A stretch of DNA of 64,000 bases from Chrysomallon squamiferum (lineage: Eukaryota > Mollusca > Gastropoda > Neomphalida > Peltospiridae). Of the stretch, positions 26,001-35,100 are shown piece after piece (the first letter of the stretch is position 1; every line of letters starts with the position of its first letter). The translations under genes were made by a program, and so were the position numbers. The stretch spans positions 2,569,605 to 2,633,604 of the forward strand of contig CM022673.1 in assembly GCA_012295275.1 (NCBI GenBank), read 5' to 3'. Under the pieces are notes generated by a model. That model was not told where the DNA came from, did no database searches, and was given only the letters and a program-made list of their open reading frames with translations.

Positions 26001-29000
26001 GATGGTTCTGACTATGAAATCGTCATCTCTGAAGGTCTGCACACAGCTGATGGGCTGGCTGTTGACGCCATTGGGCGCAAGATTTACTGGACGGACGATG
26101 GACGGAACAGAATCGAAGTGGCTACACTGGATGGGAAGATGAGAAAAGTCTTAGTTTGGAAGGACTTGGACAAGCCAAGAGCTATTGCATTACATTACGA
26201 TGCTGGGTAAATGCAGTTACCATTCTTCATTGATGATAATTATTGGACATATATATGTAAAATGTGTGTTTTGAGAAGAAGTATGTTGTAGAGTAATGTC
26301 CTATGCTGGTGGAACTAAAGTTAATATCACTTTGGTGAAGGACACTAAAATTATTAATAATAATAATATTAAATAACAGGAACAAGTCATGAAATTATGT
26401 TTATTTTTCGTCTGATAGGTTATGGTACAAAATAAAATGCTGGATTATTATTTACTTCTAATATTTTAGAGACTGTATTGTAATAATTTAAACCTACATT
26501 TTCCTTTAATTTAATATTTTTTTTATTTGTTTCAGTTACATGTACTGGACAGACTGGGGCAGGTTTCCAGCCATTGAGAGGGCAGATCTGAACGGAGAAA
26601 ACAGAAAAGTTATTGTGTCGGAGAATTTAGTTTGGCCAAATGGACTGACCATTGACAGGCCAACGTCGAGAATTATTTGGGCCGATGCAAAGACAGAGGT
26701 AAAGAATTTCCTAAGATGTAGATGTTTACTTAAGTACAGTACTCATTGTGTCAGTGTATAGGGTTCCCAGTGTTTAAGGACACCAGATAAAGTTTAAAAT
26801 ATCATAGTCTGAAAGCACTCGTATTTAATATGAAGAGCACATGTAATTGATCCTCTCTGAGATTTCTTATGTCAGTGAATTGGTTATGTGTAAACATTAA
26901 GTCTTTTTAAAAACAATATGTATATTTTTATAACTTTATCCTTTAAAAATTGCTCACGATAAAATTTGTGAGTATTTCAGTTGCACCCAAATGTCAAGAA
27001 GAGTTTGACTTTAATTTAAAAGATTTGTTTTGCTGACATAAATGCACTGATTTACAGGATGGAAAAATATAGTATTTTTTATTACAAAGATCTAGATTTG
27101 TTTTTATATTTTAGTGTACAATTATTTTATATTGTAAATTTAACAGTTAAAGAAATAAGAAACAGTTTTCATTGCCCTTGATATTTCATTCATTTCATTC
27201 TTGGAGCATTTCATTGCATATGTTTTTATTTATGCATATATTATTATTGTTGTTGTTGTTGTTATTTTATTTTATTTTTTTAAATCAGTTGATTGAATGT
27301 GCTGATCTCCATGGTAACTATCGTCGGACCCTGGTAGGCCATGTGGCTCACCCATACGGCCTGACAGTGGCAGGCAACTCTATTTACTGGACAGACTGGC
27401 AGGCCATGGCAATACACAGAGCCAACAAAAACACAGGATCTGACATTAAAGTCATCAGAGAAAACTTACCTGGCATAATGGACATCCATGCTGTACAAAT
27501 AGATAAAGGTTGTTGTTTTCAACTTTTTAATATTTCTAAAATAATACATATTAAACTTCATGAAATATAATTTATATTGTTACCTTTATTTTATTTTATT
27601 TTTTTTAATTATTATTATATATTTATTTATTTGTTTAAATTTTTGTTTTTATTATTATTTTGTTTTTTTCATTTAATAAAAGTCAACAGAATGATTCTTA
27701 TTTAATTAAAATTTTTGATACTGACTGCAGTAATAATATTACTAGATTAAAATAATAATAATGATAATTTTTTTAAAGGAATCTTTCAAGAATTTTGTTT
27801 TAAAAAATACTATTTTTATACTAAAAAAAAATAACAAAAATATCCTAAGAGTTTTATTAACTGAATGAAATAAAAAAAAATTAAAAATTAGCTAACAATA
27901 TATGACAATTGTTGAATTAGCTTAAATCATGTAATGTAGAGAGAACAAAAATGACTAAAATTATTTTTAACAGAATTAATGATTATTTTCTTCTTTTTTA
28001 CTCTCTCTCTTTATTTTTATTTTTAATTTTTAACTTTAAAATTTTTTTAAATTTAATTTGTTTTAGGTAGTCCATGGAATGTAACAACAGTGAACCGTTG
28101 TGGGAAGAACAATGGAGGGTGCAGTCACCTCTGTCTGTTCCACCCCCAGGGAATTTCATGTGCATGTCCTTCTGGCATTACAATGAAAGCTGACGGAAAG
28201 ACTTGCAATGAAAGTGAGTTGTCAATTTTAGACTTTAATTTTCTAATACGTTTACTAGTAAAATGAGTGTGTGTGTTCATATGTGTATTACTTCTTTTAT
28301 ATATAAAAGAAGTTGTTTGAGTAAAATATGAACCAAATTTTGGGGATGGGGTGTTAAGATTCTTTTTATATTTTTTTATTTATTTACTTACTGATTTATT
28401 TATTTTTGTGTGTGTATGTAAAAACATTCACATATTTTGTTCTATGTTTAAACTCTGATCATTAATATTTAGATTTAATTGCTTTTTCTTTACTTACTGT
28501 TTCAAATAAAATCAGTTTCAAATTTTGTAAAAACCAATAAAACACAGTGGTTTATATTAATGTAAAACTTGAATGTACTTTTAACAACATGACATGACAC
28601 ATTAGCTGTTAGGTATCATACAAAAGTTAAAAAATAAAATAAAATAAAATAAAATGATGGTAGTATTCATGCTAATGTTATCTTTTAATTAAAGTTAAGA
28701 ATACAATTACCTACTAAAATAATTCAGAATGTTTTCTTCTAATTAATCATACAGAATAGAGCAATAAAATTGGTTTTAATCTAAATAATAAAAAATAAAT
28801 GCCAAGTTAAGTGAAATATTACTGTTTATTTTTAATTAACAAATTAATGAATGTGTCACAGTTTCACCCAGAAAAAGATCCTTCCTTCGTAAAAATATCC
28901 TAGCTAAAGCTCTTTAATCAGCATTGTGCCATAGACAACATACATCATGGTACATAAATAAACTTTTCTTTGGAGCCATTTTGTTTGATGGAGCATTGGG

Positions 29001-32000
29001 TAAACTGAGACACACTACAGGTGATTTTATTTTCCAACAGCACATTTTTGAAATATTAAACCACAGATAAAATCTGTGATTACCATTATTATTATTATTA
29101 TTATTATTATAAATTATTTTCTATTCAAAACAGTGCCAGATGCTTATTTGTTGTTTGCAAGTCGAGGCAGCATCAGAAGGATTTCCATGGATACAGACGA
29201 CTACACTGATGTGTACCTGCCTTTACCTGAGTTACATAATGTAATAGCAGTGGACTACGACATAAAAAATAACAAAGTGTATTACACTGATGTCTACCTG
29301 GATGTCATCAGGTAATTAGTTTGCTTTTTGTAATTATTTAATAATTTTTAAATGAATGTTCATTTAGAAAAGAGAGTTTCACTGTGGAACTGTACAAAGT
29401 GCAGATCACTGAAATCTGACTGCACATCATCAAGTCTTTGTCTTTGACCTTTGTAATTGTTTTGTACGTCTAAAAAAAATATTAATTTTCAATCAGAACA
29501 TTAAGACTACAACTTAATAAAACATGGTAATGAAATCTACCTCGGTATTACTTAGTATGTTTCTATGTTAATTTTGTTTATTAATTCTTGAGATGGTCAG
29601 TTTCTTTGTTGCATCTTTCTGCTGGCAGTGGCTCAGTGGTTAGGATGCAGGACTGAGACGAGAGTTGACAGGATCTACTCTTCATACAGCACACACTGAG
29701 CTGTTTCCCAATCCAGTCACCACCTTAGATTCATTTGTCAAAAGACAACTGTTTTCCCTGTCTGTGTGAAGGTGTGAACAATACAGCAGTCTGAATACAG
29801 TATGTGCATACTGATGTAGAAAAGGCAATACTGAGTTCACTATTGTATGTGTTTTTAATTGTTTTTAACAGACGAGCTGACCTGAATGGCAGCAACATGG
29901 AAACAGTAATTGAGAAAGAGTTGTCTACGACTGATGGGCTTGCAGTTGACTGGATAGCTGGAAACTTGTACTGGACAGACACAGGTACTTTTCAAAAACC
30001 TAAATCTTTTATTTTTTATGCTTCTTTTCAAATTAAAACAAAATAATAATAATAAAAAATATTTCACTATTTTAATAGTTCATATTTATTCTGTTTCACA
30101 AGTAACATCAGAAACATAAGATTTTCTTGAAAATCATTCTTTTTAAATGATGTTTTCCTGAGCATAAATTTATATCAAAATCTCATTCTGTACACAAACA
30201 TCAGAATGTCTTTTCACTATAATTGAATTAGTGGTTTTATGTTATATCCTGGGTCTGTTTACCATCTGTCAGTTTTTGGGGATAAACAGAACATGTTTAA
30301 ATTAGATCTTTCTGATTTTCACCCAACAGGTCGTGATGTGATCGAAGTCTCTCGACTGGATGGAAGGTGCAGAAAGACTCTGGTGGTTGAGAATCTGGAT
30401 GAGCCTAGAGCCATTGCTCTCTTCCCAAGCAAAGGGTGAGTGTCTTCAGTCTGAACTGTATCAGTCAGTATACATGTTCTGTGATTTCTTTTATATTTTA
30501 TAGACACACACACACAGGTAAATTTGTGGCAAGAATAATTCAGCAATTGTAAATATTTAAAATAAAAAAATTAAAAACAAAGTGAAATAAAATTCTTATT
30601 TTCTTCTCCTAATATATTTGTTTATATATCTGTTATTTTATGTATTTTGTATAAACAGATACTTTATAATTTGTATGAAGTCTAAGTTTATGGATAAAAG
30701 GCAGAAAGTGGTGGGAGTAAACACAGCAGCTGTATAAAATAATATTTTTGTATGTTTTTTATGCCCTCAGTTTCACAATTTCTTTCTTGCAGGTTGATGT
30801 TCTGGACTGACTGGGGATTAAATCCAAAAATAGAAAGAGCGTACCTGGATGGAACTGGACGTAAAGTGATTATTTCATCTAATTTAGGTAAACAAAATTT
30901 TTACTTTTCAGTATTTAAAATGGAATGTTTTAAATAATATACACAAAACTTGACACTTTATTAATAAAATACCATAAAATAACAATCTTGCAAAACAGTT
31001 ACGCTGTATTAAGTTTCATTATTTGTTGCCTCTTTAATAGTTTTTGAAATACGTATTTTACCAGTTTCTTTTACATAGTCTATTAATATTTTAAAATATT
31101 TCTCCAAAATATAAATTCATATGATAATGCACTTTAAATTATCAGTATCATCATCATCATCATCATCATCATCACTGTAATAATTTTTATCATCATCATT
31201 GTTATGTAAACTGTTACTGCAGGATTTCCTAATGGTCTTTCTATTGACTACGATGCTCTGCGCTTGTATTGGGTGGATGCCAAACTTGACAAAATCGTGA
31301 CCTCTGACCTGAATGGGAAGAACCGAGTCACACTGATACATCAAGTACCACACCCATTCGGACTGACTGTTGTGAGTGTCACTTAGTTACCTTTCAAACA
31401 GTGAATCAGTTGGTTTTAGTCTACTGGTTAGAGTGCTGACATAACATGATACATGCTGAGATTAATCCTTTTTTTAAGCATCCATTGAGATATATCCTGT
31501 TCCAGCTGTTCCCTATATATATATATATACACATATATATTTTTATTATTATTATTATTAATATTATTATTATTATTATTATTATTTTATTTTTTATTTT
31601 TATTATTATTATTATTATTATTATTTTAAAAATATATATATATATCTATTAGAATTATAATTAGCCATCATATGTGATTTCCGTTTTAGGTTCTTCTAAC
31701 GCTAACAGCAATTGGATATTATTTCAGATTTCCCTTTTTCACTTTCATACTGTTTACACTGGACAGTGAGCTAATCTTATTTTGAATGTTTCAGTTTGGA
31801 GACTACATCTACTGGTCAGACTGGCAGACAGAAAAGATAGAGAGAGCCAGCAAACACAATGGAGGCGACCGCATGGTCATCCAGACTCGGTTAGAAGGTC
31901 TCATGGACATTCACATGGTTTCTCCTCTCTTACAGAAAGGTGTGAAGATTTTATTATTGATAATAGTGATGATGACGATAAATAAATATTTTTATATTAA

Positions 32001-32097
32001 TATGTAGTGTTAGTATCGTTAATAAAGATTAATAAAGCTTTATTCAGTCATTAATGAACTCTGAAAAAAGGAAAACGAGTTTTGAAAGTATGTTATA

Positions 32098-32153
<56 letters not shown>

Positions 32154-35100
32154 AGTTTGTTGTGTTAATAAATACATCAGAATTTCAATCATTTTTATTC
32201 TTAAATTATGAATTTAATAGTGTTTTTAAAATAATTTTTTAGTATGTATTAAGTTTTTTTATCCTTACTTTTTACCTTATTTAAAAACTACAGGAACCAA
32301 TGGGTGTGGTAAGAACAATGGCGCCTGCACTCACCTCTGTCTTGCAAGAGCAGATGGGTATGTTTGTGCTTGCCCCAACATTCCAGAGGGAGGTCCTTGC
32401 CTAACAGGTGAGATTTATAATTAAATAAATTACTGTCTTTAATTAATGCTGAATATTTATGCTCTTAGAAAAGAAAAGAAATTTAAAAATAATTAAAAAA
32501 AAACAACAGTAAAATAAAAATTAATTAAAAATAATCAAGTATAATATTCATTTAGATTAGTTCATTTATATTGGTAAACACTGATTTTAGGTTTAATGTT
32601 TATGAAAATAACAAGCTTTGTTTTTTATTATTATTGTTGATTTGGTGGGTTTTTTTGTTTGTTTGTTGTTGTTATCCAAGATAATATTGTTATTTAAATA
32701 TTTCTGTAAAATATACTCATGCACAATAAAGGTCTTTAATTTATTAACATTATTGTGATTGCATTAAGGTCATTGTAGTAATTGTAATAATAGCAGTAGT
32801 AGCTATAGATATACTACTGCTACTGTTATTACTGTTACTGTTACTGTTACTGTTATTATTTCAGTGCCAGTAGCAACAGATTTAAACCATTTTAATACTT
32901 TAGACATTGCCAACATTGATATCAACTCCAAACCTGACAGAAAACTGTGAGTTTTATACGTTTGTTTCAGTTAAAAACAAAATCTTGTTAAATACGACAT
33001 TGAACTACTTTTCATTCTTAAAGATTATTTAGTTTATTTTGTTATTCATTTATAAATGAAATAGTAGGATGATACTCAAAATATCTTGTGACATTTTATA
33101 TTAAAATAAATGACAAATGTTGATAATCAGTTAACTTTTTCACTTTTGTTTTTCTTTTTCTGAAATGAGTAAAATACTGAATAAATTTTTTAACTGAAAT
33201 TTAAAAAAAAAAAACATTTGTGTTTTGTTGGTTGGATTTGAAATTTTTTTTTTTTTATAATACTTTTTTTATTATTATTATTATTATTATTTCACCTTTT
33301 ATTTTTCACACTGATGTTTGGTTTTATTTTTAATGTTACTTCATTTTTACAAATTTATTTATTGAAGTTTTTTTTTTTTTGTCAGAGTACTGAAATATTG
33401 TCAATATCAGATGCATTTTTAAAAAAAATATATTTATTGATTTTTTTTATGAAAAGTACCCATTTTTTATTTTTCATTTTCTTCTTTTTTTTTATTTATT
33501 TATTTATTTATTTATTATTATTATTATTTTTTTTTTTTTTTGGTCTGTATGCTGAAATAATTCCAATATTATATATTATTTTTGTTTTTGTTTTTTTATT
33601 TATGTGTATGTGTTTTGTTTTTTTCAGAGAATGTACACAAGCTGAACAAGCTGCTGGTCTCTGTGATGCAGATTCTCTCTACGTTGCCAACAACAGTAAG
33701 AACTAAGTTCATTATCCATGAACTGTATTGAAATTTATTCATTACATACCTTTGACAGTTTAGAACTGAAAATGTTGATTGTAAAACTTGCCATTGAAAA
33801 TGATAAAGATGCTGTTTCTCATGACTTTTCTCATAGCGTTGTCCGGTTTTGATACAAGGATTGAAATATTAGTGTATCCTTTTAATAAAAGTAACAAATA
33901 TGTGAAGTAAAATTGTTTATGTTGATGGATAAATTACAGTAAATTTATGAAAAAGATTACTTCAGTTAAATTATTTTTTTTTTCCAGGCAAACATGGTGA
34001 TGGAATTTATATTGCTGTAGCTATAGTCGCTGCCATTGCACTTGTTATTCTCCTGATAATTTTTATTTTATGGAAAAGGTAAGAACAAAGATTTTGTCAT
34101 TATATATTTTTTTTTTTTTTTTTTTTTGTCTTTCATAATAATATGTATATTATTTAGTCTATTTGAAAATGAAAATATGTGAAAGAGAGAGAGAGAGAAT
34201 GACACCCATAGACTAACAAACAGATGAAATAAATTAGAGATAAGACATATTGATAAATATGTAGATAGATAGATAATAATAGTACTCAAACTTATTACAG
34301 TTATATATCAGATACATTAGAGAATTTGACAGATGGGTTGATAGAGATAGAGATTCGTAAAGTATACTTTTAACAAAAACAAAACAAAACATCAATCAAG
34401 TAGTGACAGTTAAAAGTTTCTGTTCCCAGACAGAGGAGGAGACAGTACAACATTGAAGAACTGACCACTCTGACGTACGCTAACCCATCCTACCAGAAAA
34501 CCAGCACAGAGACCATCAACTCAGACATTCGAAACCAAAGAGGCTGGCAGATCTTCCGATACATCAAAAAAGACGTAAGCAATCCAAGTTTATATTAAAA
34601 TTCAGTCTGTTATTTTATTTTTATAGTTTATTCTGTTATAATATAGTTCTGTTTTTCTTTGCTCTTTTCTTTTTTTTTCTTTGTTTTTTGACAATAGAGC
34701 TGATTTTTCAGAGGGTGTGATATATGTTTCCCTGTCAGATGAAGGATGAAAATAAAATTTAAACTATCCAGTATAAAATTAAAATAAAACAGAATGTAAT
34801 TTAGATTGTAGATATAAATAATTTTTAATGTTTATAATATAACAAGATCTATTGTTTTTTGTTTTTTTTTGTTTTTTAATATTCTAAATGGTACAGGTTT
34901 TACACTTATACAGTAGTTTGAAAGTATTTAAATATTTTTCTTGTTACCATATTGATCATCATTGTCTTCATGATTATAGCAGTAGTAGAAGTAACAGTAT
35001 TACCATGGTGATAATACAGCTGCCATTGTTACTATCATCATCTTATCATTGTTTTTATTACTGTTATTATCATTGCCGTTGTTGTTATCATTATCATCAT

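Larger units (their letters stand above)
19110..34429 (+). other. LRP4: LRP4 introns of the propeller and stalk region
   Basis: Introns of 0.3-0.9 kb, AT-rich. Beyond the listed duplications they hold (ATT)n at 29088-29110 and 31540-31625, (CAT)n at 31148-31172, (GA)n at 32102-32155 and tRNA-like remnants at 29625-29690 and 31412-31470. No missing exon is required, because the spliced frame is continuous. Confidence 0.65.
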
